Origin: Coffea arabica
Taxonomy: Eukaryota > Streptophyta > Magnoliopsida > Gentianales > Rubiaceae
Direction of reading: 5' to 3'
DNA: 64,000 nucleotides
Assembly (NCBI RefSeq): GCF_036785885.1
Contig: NC_092324.1
Location: 27,021,001 to 27,085,000 of the forward strand
Shown: positions 39,523-51,523 of the stretch, one piece after another
Layout: every line of letters starts with the position of its first letter
How positions within the stretch are numbered: the first letter of the stretch is position 1
Position numbers and translations under genes: made by a program
Notes under the pieces: model-generated
What the model was told of the DNA's origin: nothing
Database searches by the model: none
What the model saw: the letters and a program-made list of their open reading frames with translations, nothing else

Positions 39523-41170
39523 TTGGACCCTCCCTTGCAGAGATTGACTGCCAAATTGCGGGAAGTAAAACAGCAAGTGCAACTGTGGTCTAGGGACGTG
39601 TTTGGAGATATTTTTGCGCGGGTGAGAAAGGCAGAGGGAGAGGTGCTAAGGCTGGAGGGTTTTTTTGATAATGATCCTTCGGAGTCGAATTTAATTGCAC
39701 TTCAAGAAGCGCAGGCGGTTCTGAGGAATTCTCTAATGGTAGAGGAAGGATATTGGAGGCAAAAAGCGAGGATTAATTGGATTCGGGAGGGGGATAAAAA
39801 TTCAAAATATTTCCACTTTATCGTTGCGGAACGTAGGGCGAAGGCGGTCATTTATCGGATCAAAGGTGCAACTGGGGATTGGATGGTAGATGATGATCGG
39901 ATTGCAGCGGAGGCGGTTGAATAGTTTAAAACTTTATTCTCGGCGGAGACTTCGTCAGGTTCCGGGGATACACTGAACGTGCTTGCTCACATGGTTTTTT
40001 CACACACAGAATACGGAGTTAGTGAAGGTTCCGAAGATGGAGGAGGTACGAGAAGTGGTGTTTGGGATGGATGGGGAGAGTGCAGCGGGACCAGATGGCT
40101 TCACTGGGAGGATTTTTACCTTTGCATGGGAGGTGGTGACGGGGGACGTATGTGAGGCGGTGGTGAGCTTCTTTTGTGGGCAGGAACTGCCCAGGAGTAT
40201 CACGGCAACATGGGTAGCTCTTATTCCCAAGGTTAGTTCCTCTCAAGATTTTAGTCAATTCAAACCGATTAGCCTATGCAATTTTCTCAATAAAGTGATC
40301 TCCAAAATTTTAGCGATTAGATTGGCCAAGGTGTTGCCTGGCATCATATCACCCCAGCAAAGCAGTTTTGTGAAGGGTAGGCAGATTTTTGATAATGTTT
40401 TGTTAGTTCAGGAGTTTATAGCTGATATTAGGAAGGCTGGTAGAGGGGGTAATGTTGTCTTAAAGCTCGACATGGCTAAGGCCTATGATAGGGTTTCATG
40501 GCCATTCTTGATTCAGGTGCTGAGGTGGTTTGGATTTTTTGAAGCTTGGATTGATATGGTTTGGAGGCTGATCTTGAATGTTTGGTTCTCAATTATTGTC
40601 AATGGGTCGCCCCAAGGTTTCTTTAAGTCTAGTCGTGGGATTCGTCAAGGGGATCCGATTTCACTAGGCCTTTTTGTTTTGTGTGCTGAGGTGCTTTCCC
40701 GTCATCTGAATTCCTTGAGTGGGCGGCAGGGGTTTGTGCCTTTTCGAGTCCCGCAGGGTTGCCCGATTGTCACGCACCTAGCTTATGCAGACGATATCAT
40801 TATCCTCTTGAATGCCATGAAAAGATCGCTTCAGCTGGTTATGAAGGTGTTGGAGGACTATACGTTGATATTGGGACAGAAGATGAACCATCATAAAAGT
40901 GGTTTCCTACCCATGCTACATTGTCGGATTTGAGGAAGCGATTTATGGCACAGGTCACGGGGTTTCATTCCCAGGCCTTCCCGATTACGTATTTAAGGTG
41001 CCCACTATACTCGGGTAGACGAAAAAAGAGCTATTTTGCTGCGATTTGTACTTCATTGGCAAGTAGGGTCTTATCATGGAAGGAACGACTGTTGTCGGCA
41101 GGTGCTGGCGCCCATGCCGATCCACATTTTTGCTGTCTCCAATCCTCCGAGAGGGATATTTGACAAATTG
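39523..41170 (+). pseudogene. LINE ORF2 reverse transcriptase with YADD, broken
   Basis: The linker ARINWIREGDKNSKYFHF is followed, after a stop and frame change, by GESAAGPDGFTGRIF, VALIPKVSS, FKPISLCN, SSFVKGRQIFDNVLL, motif A KLDMAKAYDRVSW, motif B RGIRQGDPIS and motif C LAYADDIIIL. The core (39983-40933) is one open frame and keeps the catalytic Asp residues. The thumb region beyond 40920 is frameshifted. Confidence 0.88.
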
Positions 41171-41379
41171 GAGCAAATTTTAGCCAATTTTTTATGAGGT
41201 TCTTCTGATTTCGGTCCACGGTTTCATTGGATTAAATGGATTCAGTTATACAAGCCTATTGAGGAGGGAGGTGTGGGTGTTCGGTCTTTGCAGAATGTAT
41301 TTGATGCCTTTTCGTTGAAATTATGGTGAAATTTTAGGCAGCGACGATCATTATGGGCTGACTTCATGCACTTGAAGTA

Positions 41380-42345
41380 TTGCCCAGATGTGCATCCGTG
41401 TTATTCAGATTTCTCCTCAGGGCAATCACACACTTGGAAGATGATGATGAATGCTCAAGTGATAGCACAGAAGCATATACGATGGTCACTGGGTACGGAT
41501 CTGCTAGCTTTTGGCATGACAATTGGGTAGGGACAGGGCCACTATGTAGGCAGGTGGAATCCTTTCAGAAGTGCTCGGTTGCAGACTTTGTCGTGGAAGG
41601 TAGGTGGGATCTGCAGCGCTTAAATAGGGTGCTACCGGCGGGCTGGGTACAGCAGGTGATGGGAGTGGCTCCCCCTACCATGGCACAAGCGGATGGCATG
41701 ATTTGGGCCCCCACCAATTCAGGTGCGTTTACTATTTCGTCGGCATATCAGATAGTGCGCAAAGGAGGTACTGTTTCCCGCCTGTTTGGTTCTTTGTGGC
41801 AACGGGTTTTGCCCTCAAAAATTTCCTTCTTTATGTTGAGGTTGCTGTATGGTAGATTGCCATTGATGGATATGTTACACAGGTTTGGGGTTCTGGACCT
41901 CTCTAGGTGCTTTTGTTGTAATCTGAACCCGTCCCCAGAAACTATTAACCACGTCTTCTGTATGGGGGAGGTGGCTAAGCAGGTTTGGAGTTGCTTTGAT
42001 GGTCTTATTGGCGGGTTTAGTGCGGCTTTCACGGTTAGACATAAGGTGATGAGCTGGTGGGTTAAACCTACTCTTAATAATTACCTTGGTTTTATTCTCC
42101 GCACGATGCCATCCTTAATCTGCTGGAATTTATGGAAGATGCGGAATTTGTGGATATTCGATGGTAAGCTAGACTCGGTAATGCATGTTTGTGATCGGAT
42201 TTTTTTGGAGCTGAGAGAATGGTTCTATCTTCGGTTTCGAGAGATATCACTGCTTGATAACTCACGGATTGGTTTTTTTGATATAATAGCTAGGTTGCGG
42301 AGCAAGATTATCATATGGGAGGTTTGTTGGGAAGGTACGCATTAG
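41380..42345 (+). pseudogene. LINE ORF2 zf-RVT region
   Basis: One open frame with SFWHDNWVGTGPLCRQV, AFTISSAYQIV, SKISFFMLRLLYGRLPLMD, then RCFCCNLNPSPETINHVF (the C-x-C-C and H-x-F zinc-binding pattern) and WNLWKMRNLWIF. It links the RT to the RNase H domain. Confidence 0.8.
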
Positions 42346-42349
42346 TCGG

Positions 42350-42836
42350 TGGTGAAATTGAATGCTGATGGTTGTTCAAGGGTAATCCGGGGAGGAGTGG
42401 CGGTGGGGGATTGTTCAGGGATTATGATGGGAGGTTCCTGCTTGGCTTCTCATGTTGGTTTGGGGAGGCTACTAGCTTTCAGGCGGAGATGAAGGCTCTG
42501 CTTTTTGGTGTGCAGTTAGGTGTGTCCTGGGGCTTTGTTAGGTTGCACTTGGAATCTGATTCACTGGTGTTGGGCCGTATTACTCAGGGGAAGGTTCAGT
42601 GCCCATGGCAGTTGCAGAGGGAGTTACTAAATCTGCAACAATATAGACAGTATTTTGAGGCCGTGTCTCATTGCTTCCAGGAGGCAAACAAGTCGGCGGA
42701 TAGATTGTCTAATATTGGCGTGGAGATTAAGTGTACTGCAATTTATGAGACCTATAATGCGTTGCCTCGATTGGTGAGGGGAGATATTTCTTTAGATGCG
42801 TCTGGGTTTCCAAATTTTCATAGATGCCGACGGTAG
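42350..42836 (+). pseudogene. LINE RNase H domain
   Basis: LNADG (first Asp) is followed by a frameshift and then GNPGRSGGGGLFRDYDGRF, FQAEMKALLFG (Glu), LESDSLVLG (Asp) and NKSADRLSN (Asp). All four catalytic positions remain, although in two frames. The stop is at 42834-42836. Confidence 0.82.
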
Positions 42837-42885
42837 GGTTATTTAGAGATGGGCCAGGATGTGTGATACAAAGTTATTTCTTACA

Positions 42886-43330
42886 AAAAAAATTATATAA
42901 AATACATTAAATGCTTCCATTACAAAAAAAAAACTAATATCGTATTTATATTGTCAATAAACTATAGTATTAGTACTGTCAAATACTAAAAGAACTATGA
43001 AAAAATAGTACTGTTTATAAGTACAATCTATTATGGTAAAAATATTGCTAGCACTGTAAAATACTAAAAGAAGTAATATAAAAATAAAAAATAATATTTC
43101 TTAAAAAAAAGATGAACAAGTTATAGGATATGTATTATCAAATGCCAGAAGAAGTATTACGAAAATAAATTATAGTACTATCTAATAGAGTATCAGTATT
43201 GTCAACAAATCATACTAGTAGTGTTGGCAAATACTAAAAAATTTTAAAAACATACTGTCAAGTATGGTATTAATAGTGCCAGCATGTCATATTATAGTGT
43301 AGTATAATATTAGTATTATAAAATTATTTC
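42886..43330. repeat. AT-rich degenerate repeat tract, right part
   Basis: Continues the wording of 34691-36650 (TGTCAAATACTAAAAGAA, ATAAAAATAAAAAATAAT) after the LINE. It therefore marks the other side of the insertion. Confidence 0.6.
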
Positions 43331-44214
43331 TTAGCTAAACAATTGTTTTGAAATGATGAGAGATTCTTGTGAAAGACAACTGAAATTAGTAAAAAATATT
43401 GTTAAAACTTCCTAACCTACGACCAATGTGTTACTACTAGATAATGAAAATGATCCATGTCAATTTAATGATCATTTGAACCTTCATAAGACAGGAAAAG
43501 AAAAAGGATCCTATTATGAAGATGTCATGATAGTATTATGTAACTAATACTATGTCTCTAATATCTTGAATTTTATCATTATTGATTGAGGTTGGTCACA
43601 AAATATCTATAGTGAACTAGTTTTACAAGCAAATGAATGGAGAATTTATAAGATCATAAAAAGAATCATATTACTATAACAATTTTTCATATACGAAGAT
43701 AAGTTAAAGAATTTTGTAGAAAAGTTTGGAAGAATATTGTTTAAAAAAAATTTCATATTAGAATTGCATTAAAATTTTATAAACTAGAGACTAAAGGAAT
43801 GAAGTGTTGAAAGAAAATTATCATCATAACAATAGTGAAAATAATTACAATAATAAATTTATAATTGGAGAAGTTAAAGAAATTTCATGAAATGTATAAG
43901 AAGTATGAAAATTTAGTTCTTACAGGGAAAATTATATCGAGAAGAAAGAGTTGTGATCAACTTTACTATTGTAAAGTTTAGGGCATATATGAAACATTTG
44001 AAAATTTAAAGTGCTAAATACAGAAGAGAACAAAGAAAAAAACTTTAAATTTTTAATTTTGGCATGTAAGATGTCGAGATTCATGCCTAATCCAATAGAA
44101 ACAAGAGGAAATGATAATTATCAAAGGAAGAAATTGTATTCAAGTTCAAATTGTTGAGGGATAGAGGATATCTAGAATAGTTTTGTAATCTGTAAGGTAG
44201 TGAATGTATATATG
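43331..44214. other. AT-rich intergenic stretch
   Basis: No open frame or repeat recognised. Confidence 0.5.
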
Positions 44215-45998
44215 TGTCGCGCCCCATTTTTTTTGAAAAATAAAATTACGAATTATAAAATGAATTTTTGATTAATTTTGAGTGAAAATGAGTTTTTAAT
44301 TTTTAGAGAATAAATAAAGAAAAAGGACCTAAAATGGGACTTAAAAAATGTGACGATTTTGGCCCAAAATAATAGTTTAAAAAGGGTTTTTGAGAAAAAA
44401 TAGGAGTCGCCATTTGGTATTGAGTTAAGGTGTACCAAGTCACCGAAAAATGTATTTTTAATAAAAAAATAGGTAATACCCTTTTTAAATTACTCAGGTC
44501 TTTGAAAACAAGAGAAAAGGGTTCAGGAGTCTTGGTTGAAGAAATGGAAGGCAAAGATTTGATCTAAGGCATCCTTTCAATCTAACCAATGCTAGTTGCG
44601 TGATTTAGTCAAAAATTTTCTTAATTTAATCTATAAAACTTATCACATTTGGATGTTACTATATGGATGCAAACCTATACCTAATGGATATCGAGTGGGT
44701 CGAAATATCTCTTCAAAATTTAATTGGTGCAAATCGCATTAATTGTGATGCCCAAAATGATTCTTAGAAAAGGTTATGAATATGCAAAAAGTGAGACTCG
44801 AAGAAAAGAAAAATTATAATATATAAATATATGTGACCTAAAAAGAGGAATGCAACATAACGGGTACGGGGGACTAAGATTCGTGACTCAATTTTTCTTT
44901 TTATAGAAAAGATACGAGCGTGCTAAGGCTAAGAAGCCATACTCGTCCATTTCCCATATTTAAAGGGTACTCTCCTAACCTAATCAAGCAAATGATCTAA
45001 CATATTTCTAATTTTCTTAAATGGAATGTAAGTCTAAATGTTATGTTTCGCACATAGGAATAAGGGATATACATATAGAGGAAATATCATGCAAAATGGT
45101 AAAGATCCCAAAAAGTAGAAAATATGCATAAAATGTAGTGATTGTCATGCAAGCATGTGGTTCTAGCGTGTGAACGGTCTAAAGGGTCTAGCATTGGACT
45201 AGCCCATTTCTACAAGTCTTCACTAGCGTTGGACTAGTAAGAAATCGGAGAGAATGGCCACAACTAGCGTTGGACTAGTGTGGTGACGTCATACATTTAT
45301 TATCACTAAATAAATCATATACAACGACATAATTAAAGCAAGTAAACATATAGAACACATAGATCACATAGCACAAAGGCATGATTTCTAAATGCAAAAC
45401 CCTAATTAAAGCGAATAAACACGTGAACACAAGCATGCAAGCACATAGGCAGATAAATGCAAATAAAAATCTAACTATTACATTTGGGACCCTAATTATA
45501 ATATAAGGGGGGAATTAAAATAATAATAATCTAACTATTACATTTATCTAACTAAATACATTTTTAGCAAAAATTAAGAAAGTAGTGATCAAGTGGTGTA
45601 TTCGATCGGTAGCAAACGGTGTACGTCGGTTCAAGCCTATTTTCCTTAACTCTCGCGTACTTGTGTTTTAACTTATGATTCACTAACTTATTATTAGCAC
45701 GTCTAATCACACAATTCCTCTTATTTAATACTTGCTCTTATCCACCAAATTTAATACACACACCTCACCAAGTGATCACACTACCAAAATGCGTAAAAAC
45801 CCTAATTTGCTCTAACTATAAAAGTAAAAGTAAAACTCTCGATTCTATTACAACTATTGAGGGAATAAAATGAGTAGTAAAGGAATTATAAAATAATTTA
45901 TTCAAAATAAGAGGGAATTACAAGAAAATATAAGCAAATTTTCAAGTCGTCACAGCTAATTCTTGGGGTACACCCTAAGGGAAGGTGGGGCTGTCACA
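44215..45998 (+). repeat. Probable solo LTR, about 1.8 kb
   Basis: Starts TGTCGCGCCCCATTTTTTT and ends AAGGTGGGGCTGTCACA, i.e. TG...CA. It carries wording common in plant Gypsy-type LTRs (AGGAGTCGCCATTTGGTATT near 44402). No internal domain lies on either side and no clean 5-bp duplication is seen (ATATG left, ATGAC right), so it may be old or truncated. A second fragment of the family lies at 4071-4345. Confidence 0.55.
45178..45285 (+). repeat. Threefold ACTAGCGTTGGACTAGT-type repeat in the LTR
   Basis: Three spaced copies of (CT)AGC(G/A)TTGGACTAG(T/C) occur at about 45189, 45223 and 45266, each itself a near-palindrome (ACTAG...CTAGT). Confidence 0.7.
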
Positions 45999-46955
45999 AT
46001 GACCTAGACATAAAGGATGTTCTAAAAAGTTCTATTACTATCAATTAAAGTTGAAGGTCTACAGCATACAAGAATTCACCTACCATCTTGGCTTAATTGA
46101 ACAACTCTTCACTTGAACATGCATCGTTTCCATACCATACACCACAAAATCTTCAAGAGTCCAACTCTTTTCCAAAAAAACATTTTGTCAAAATACTTAA
46201 TGAAATTGTTAGTATTAATATTTCTCATATGAAACTTTGGTTGATTATACTAGCACCTATTTATTTACATACATCTAAATAGTTATAATTCTTAATATTT
46301 ATTTGATTTTGTCAATAATTTTATCTTTTTAATATAATCAACACCCTTAAAATTCAAAATCGTCTAAGAATGTTTCTTGGGGTGGAGATTGAGGTTGTAG
46401 TTTAAGGAGTTAGCTTGTTCAGAATATCAGTGTATAAAGGTAATAGAAAAGAGTTTGGAGGAAGATACATATCAAGCCTGAATAGTTTTTTGAATGAAAT
46501 AACATGTTTGTCTTTAGAAGTTTTTTAGTAGGGAAGATAACTTTGCACTAAAAAGTGACTTTCTCTAGCAAATTGTTTTAAAGTTTCTAGGTAACCAAGA
46601 AAAACTACTATTAAAAACAAAAACTCATGTGAAGACACTCATTTCGTTAGTTTGTTTTTTTAGTAACTTAAGTAAAATCAATGGTTACATTTTATGGGTC
46701 CATACTATAATGAACTTGTGATGAGATTATATACACAAGTAAAAGAACTCATTGAAACCAGTAATCTTGTCTATGCTAATAGATCCAAGGAATGATATCT
46801 CATAAGGTAGACAAATGAGAACTGTTTACATTTATAAATTGGGATGAAAAAAGTAATGCTACTAGGGTAATCCAACATGATAGTATGAATGACTGATTCA
46901 ACATCTTAACCACAATAAGTGACTCATTATGTAAACCCAAATTTCTTCACTTCTT
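45999..46955. other. AT-rich intergenic stretch
   Basis: No gene, RNA or repeat recognised between the solo LTR and the kinase pseudogene. Confidence 0.5.
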
Positions 46956-46959
46956 CATT

Positions 46960-49165
46960 TCACGCACGCAAACTTTTGTCAACCGTAGAAAAAGAAAAGT
47001 CATTACTAGTCATTCCCTTGGAAGTGTACATGTCTCCTTCACTCCTATAAGAAGGGTAGTCTTGCTTATCACTATCCCTTGCTTTCAACTCTTCAATCTT
47101 CTCAACAACCACACTCAAATCCCACCTTCTCTCCATGTTCCATTCACAACAACACATTCCAATTTTCAAGAGTTTAAGCATTCGGCCCTCTCCATATTTT
47201 GTCCCATACATGTTGTTGTCAAATACCTCACTAGTCCATTCTTCTCTCACAACAGAATTAACCCATGTTGCCAAATCTTTATTAGCGCCCTTACCTTGTC
47301 ACAAGTAGTTAGTTGGAAATCTTCCGGTCAGCAACTCAAGTATCAAAATACCAAGGCTTCATACATCTATCTTTCTAGTAACTTGATCATGCTGCATAAA
47401 TTCGGGTGATTTGTAGGCCATCATGAGTTTTTGAACATTTTCTTTGTTCATCAATAAAGCTAGAGCTTAGTTTGCAAGGACTGGTTCAAATTTTTTGGCC
47501 TAGAAGAACATTTGATGATTTCAAGTGTCCATGTGGTAGAGGCACTTCGGGAAGCTCTTTATAAAGGTAAGCCAAGCCCTTGGCGACTCCTTTGACGATA
47601 TTTAAGCGAATTGGCTAGTCAAGACCAGGTTGGTTAGGGCTATGTTTGCCTAATCAAAAGCATTTGAATTAATGCAGATGGTAGGTAGGACAATAATAAG
47701 AAAAAAAAAACTTAACATATTTAATTGTTGTGAGGTTCTTAACTTTTTTCGCTTTCTAACAAATTCTTAATGATTAAGATCATTTAAAAGCAAAGGTCTC
47801 CAATTTAGGATAACTCTAATACAGTAACCTTTATGCAAAAGGAAATGCTAATTCATTTTGATTTCTCAATGTTTATAAAAAACTTAGTCTCTTTTCCTAT
47901 ACCAAAATTGAATTATGTTAACGATACCATTATGAGCAAAAAAATTTTAAACAACAAAAATACGAGTTATGATCTCCTTAATTTGATCATCCTTTATGTA
48001 TATGTAATTAACTAATATGTATATGCAAATATATTAATGTGAAAAGTATCCATGTTCCAAAAGTTTTAACCTTTTATAAATTAATCTTAGTTTTAAATTA
48101 AATAGTTTGAGTTGATATTCGGCACTTTTGGAGTAATAAGAGAAATTCCTAGATTATGATATCTAAAGCATAAATAACTTACCATGGAGATGGCTAGCCA
48201 AGCTTCCATATGTAGCAAAATTGGTGACGAAGTTTTTCTTCTTTCGTATAATAAAACGCCACCAGAGGCAGAAGATTAGGATAGGGTAAAAAACCTCAGC
48301 GGTCACTAAATTATTGGTTAGATCATGTTTTGACTATCAAATTATTTTTCGTCAATAATTGACCACTAAACAACTTAATAAGTAAAGTGATGACCATTTA
48401 GTCGATAATTGCTCTTAATTTATAAAATTATCAGTTAATCTGTGAAATAGGACCGCGTAGTTATTGGACAAAATTATCCCGCACTTTGCCATGTGTACTG
48501 CTAATTTCACAGATTAAGAGCAACTATTGACTAAATGGTCATGAATCTACTGATTAAGTTGTTTAGTAGCCAATTACTGAGGAAAAATAGTTTGATGGTC
48601 AAAACATAATCTGACCAATAGTTCAGTGGCCGTTGAGATTTTTTGCCCATTAGGATATAACAAGTTTCCTAGCCTCCTCAAGTGCTCAAAAAATTGTTCC
48701 TTTCCCACATTGCTCATATGTCTAAACCTTTTGACAACCATGGATAGACCATTAAGAAGATTAGATTTATACGAAGACCCAAGGTTTCCACTGCCCAGTA
48801 CTTTAGGTGAAGCTCTAAGTAGATCTTCTAACTCAAACTTCTACCTATCATTCCTAACAAAATATAATAAGTCTCCTTGGTTGTTTCTTTTGTACTTTAG
48901 AGCTTGTTGATCATCTACCCATCTCTTGCTAGTATAAGGTTTATGAAAAGATTCTTTACCCTTGAGGTTTTCAATAGTGGATTCCTCATAGTCTGAGCGT
49001 CTAATCCAAAATCGACAGAAAAAAGAGGCTAAAAGAATTGTAATTAAAACAACTCCAACAAAAATAAAAATAATGACTATGGTTTTTTGAATAGATTTCT
49101 TTTTGGGGCAAGATAATTTCAAAGGTCAGCCACACAAATTGTTTCCTGCATCATTAGAGATGTTA
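46960..49165 (-). pseudogene. Pollen-receptor-kinase-like LRR-RLK pseudogene
   Basis: Minus strand. From high to low coordinates: end of the ectodomain (AGNNLCG, then a stop, PLKLSCPKK), transmembrane helix (TIVIIFIFVGVVLITILLAS), juxtamembrane, then DLLRASPKVLGSGNLGSSYK. The kinase N-lobe lies either side of a MITE; NLLPLVAFYYTKEEKL resumes after it, then GSLASHLHG. An intron (48182-47650, donor GGTAAG, acceptor GATTAG) is kept. The second exon has LD-stop-PIRLNIVKGVAKGLAYLY, HGHLKSSNVLL (H-G-H in place of H-R-D, normal for this subfamily), a frameshift, and the C-terminal WVNSVVREEWTSEVFDNNMY to DFSFSTVDKSLRA. The LRR ectodomain is missing. Stops, a frameshift and the MITE make it non-functional. 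Confidence 0.85.
48284..48648. mobile_element. Mutator-type MITE with long TIRs and 9-bp target duplication
   Basis: A 365-bp element whose two halves are imperfect inverted repeats for about 150 bases each (GGGTAAAAAACCTCAGCGGT left; complement GGGCAAAAAATCTCAACGGC right). It is flanked on both sides by ATTAGGATA (48275-48283 and 48649-48657), a perfect 9-bp duplication typical of Mutator-like elements. It lies in a coding exon of the kinase pseudogene and duplicates the Tyr-Pro-Asn codons before LLPLVAFYY. Confidence 0.93.
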
Positions 49166-51521
49166 TGTTAGACGCTGGCCAACAAGTGTATCATGCATTT
49201 GTGAAAAAGTGTAAAATTGTTATCAAGATCAATTGATGGCCATGTTTAAACATCTGATCATTGGGCATACAATCCAATGGCTAGTAATATGTGTTTGAAT
49301 GAATAAAATCCAATATGAGAAATATGTAAAGATGTAGTGATACTATTTTTCATTACTTTGGGGACAAAAGAATCGACATGCGAACAAACCATAACAGAGT
49401 TTTTTTTTTCTAGCAGCAAAAGAGTATGGGGCTTAAGAAGTGAGGATTTGAACTCAAGCCCTCTAATTCGTGGGTCTTCAACCTTAAACCATAATAGGGT
49501 TTGGCTAACAATAGAGTATGATTATTTATAACATTCCCTCAACACAACATAATGAAGGTTAAACACTGAAAAATAAATTTTTCTTTGAGGTTCTAATATA
49601 CATATTACTACTTTGTAGGTAGATAGTAAGACAAATTATTTTAAGAATTTCAACATTCTTATAGGCTTAGCAAATGGATCAATAGTTTTACATTCTAAAT
49701 GGAATCCAATTGGATTAGATACTTGACAGAAGTAATCGGGTAATAGAAGGGATATATGGGAAACAAACAATCTCTTCTAGAAGAGATTATTCGTCTTCCT
49801 AAGAAGCTAGAAAATAATAGGATCTTCCTAATTAGGAAACTTTTAAAAGAATTAACACAAATGAGGATCTAGAAAGCCATAATGAACAAAATAAATGAAA
49901 GATAATTAAACATATTTTGGTGCGTACGAGATTATTTGGGCACTGACTTAGGCAATGAAGTTCTCTCCAGTTACAAAAATATTTTATAGAGAACAAAAGT
50001 ATATACTAGCAAAATACTCAATTTTGGCTTGATACAAAAATTAAAATAATGTAGGCTCATAGTTTAAACTCATACAATTTTCACTATCTTAACCAAAAAA
50101 TATAAATTAGACATTTTTATTATACACTCAACTAAATATTACCATGTTATTTTCTATAAGTTTTAACTAAATTATATCTTGAAACCTATATAATTTTCAA
50201 CGTCTTTTAATAAGTTATATTTGTGCAATTTATTTTCATGCTAGGCACTCTACTCAATTTTCCTTAATTCAATCAGGGATATGAATAATATTGTTTTGAT
50301 ATATGCCTTAACATTCAATCAACAACCCCATCTCCATGGGAACAATTTAGAAATCTCAAGAGTCAAGATTTTTTTTTAATTAGAACAAGCAAGAGAGTTA
50401 AGGCTAATTGACTAGTTAAATAGAATTATTTTTTGAATTATTTAATCAAGTAAGAACTGCTTATTTCTAAGATAACAATCACAAGGAATGACTTTCTAAC
50501 CACTTGCAAAATAAATTTCACATTTATAGTTTTGTTATATGAGGTTAAAAAAGAGTATATATATGTGTGTGTGTGTGTCATTTTAGTTTGGTTTTAACTT
50601 CAAAAGATTATAATGTGTATTCCACAATGACTTATTGGAAGATCTAATATTTTGAAATTTTGCAAGGCAAATGCTTAATAAGTATAAAATACTTGAAATT
50701 ATCAATATCTAATAATGTTACATTTATAGTGATATTCACAGTATTCATTTAGTTTAAAATGAAGATAGGTACACTAACTCACCAGTATTACACATAATTG
50801 ATAGAAGTGCAACTTTTGGTGAACAATGCAAACTAAAACAATGTATAAGTTCTCAATAATAAAAGTGGAGGCCCATTATTATTAGAGTAAATCTTGCAGT
50901 GTACATACTATCATAGTTAGATGAATACCACATATGTAAAAATTTAGATTTGAAATTCAAATTCAACAAATATGGCATCCATCCAGACATGACAGTACAT
51001 ACACTATCAGCGTATATAAAATTAATCCTTATTATCAAGGTAAAATGTGCAGAACCCTCTTGTGGTTTGTCTGGAGGACATGGAACACCATCTTCTTCAA
51101 ATATATCTAGAAGACCCCCCACCCCCCGGTAGTTAGATAGTGTGAAAATTAGATGGAAATCATCTGTGTCAATGGTAACAAATTGAATTCCATAATTAAA
51201 AGATTGTGCATTCTATTTCTTGTTTCGTTTTGTGGTTATGAACCAATGAATATGTAAAAATAATTTTTTTTAAAATTTCTCTTCAATTCTCATCATCATG
51301 GTAGGGAAAGTTTCAGCATCATTGCCATTGTTGCCCCCGCCTCAACTATCAAGGCTGCGTAGATTAACAGCAGTAGCAACATCATATTGGTCTCTTTTTC
51401 TTTTTCTGTTTCTTTTCTACACTCTTGCTTCTGTGAGGGCCCAAAAAATGTGGTTGCTTGACAAAATTGGCCAAGAGAAAAAAGCAAAACTTGGATTTAA
51501 CTTGGCACTTTGACTAAGTTA
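49166..51521. other. AT-rich intergenic stretch
   Basis: No gene recognised in 2.3 kb. A (TA)n(TG)n microsatellite lies at about 50553-50579. A short frame at 51298-51513 with a Leu/Phe-rich middle shows no family pattern. Confidence 0.5.
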
Positions 51522-51523
51522 TA

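Larger units (their letters stand above)
37113..42885 (+). mobile_element. Second L1-type LINE retrotransposon, near full length, degenerate
   Basis: It contains in order ORF1 (DUF4283 and zinc knuckle), endonuclease, reverse transcriptase with YADD, zf-RVT and RNase H, then an A-rich 3' end (TTCTTACAAAAAAAA near 42868-42885). All domains are recognisable, but at least six frame changes or stops break it. It differs from the LINE at the window start in the RT core, so it is another lineage or an old copy. It is inserted within the AT-rich repeat tract and next to the polygalacturonase fragment. The true 5' end, somewhere in 36830-37110, and the target duplication were not found. Confidence 0.85.

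Noticed and set aside
45178..45285. CRISPR-like spaced repeats
   Set aside because: Only three diverged units in a plant LTR; no array or cas context.
49337..49531. 64-codon frame as a small protein
   Set aside because: The sequence around it (GGGCTTAAGAAGTGAGGATTTGAAC) reads like common plant non-coding repeat sequence; no protein pattern.
51298..51513. 71-codon frame with Leu/Phe-rich stretch as a small membrane protein
   Set aside because: No recognisable homology or promoter context; the hydrophobic part comes from a TTTTTCTTTTTCTG run.
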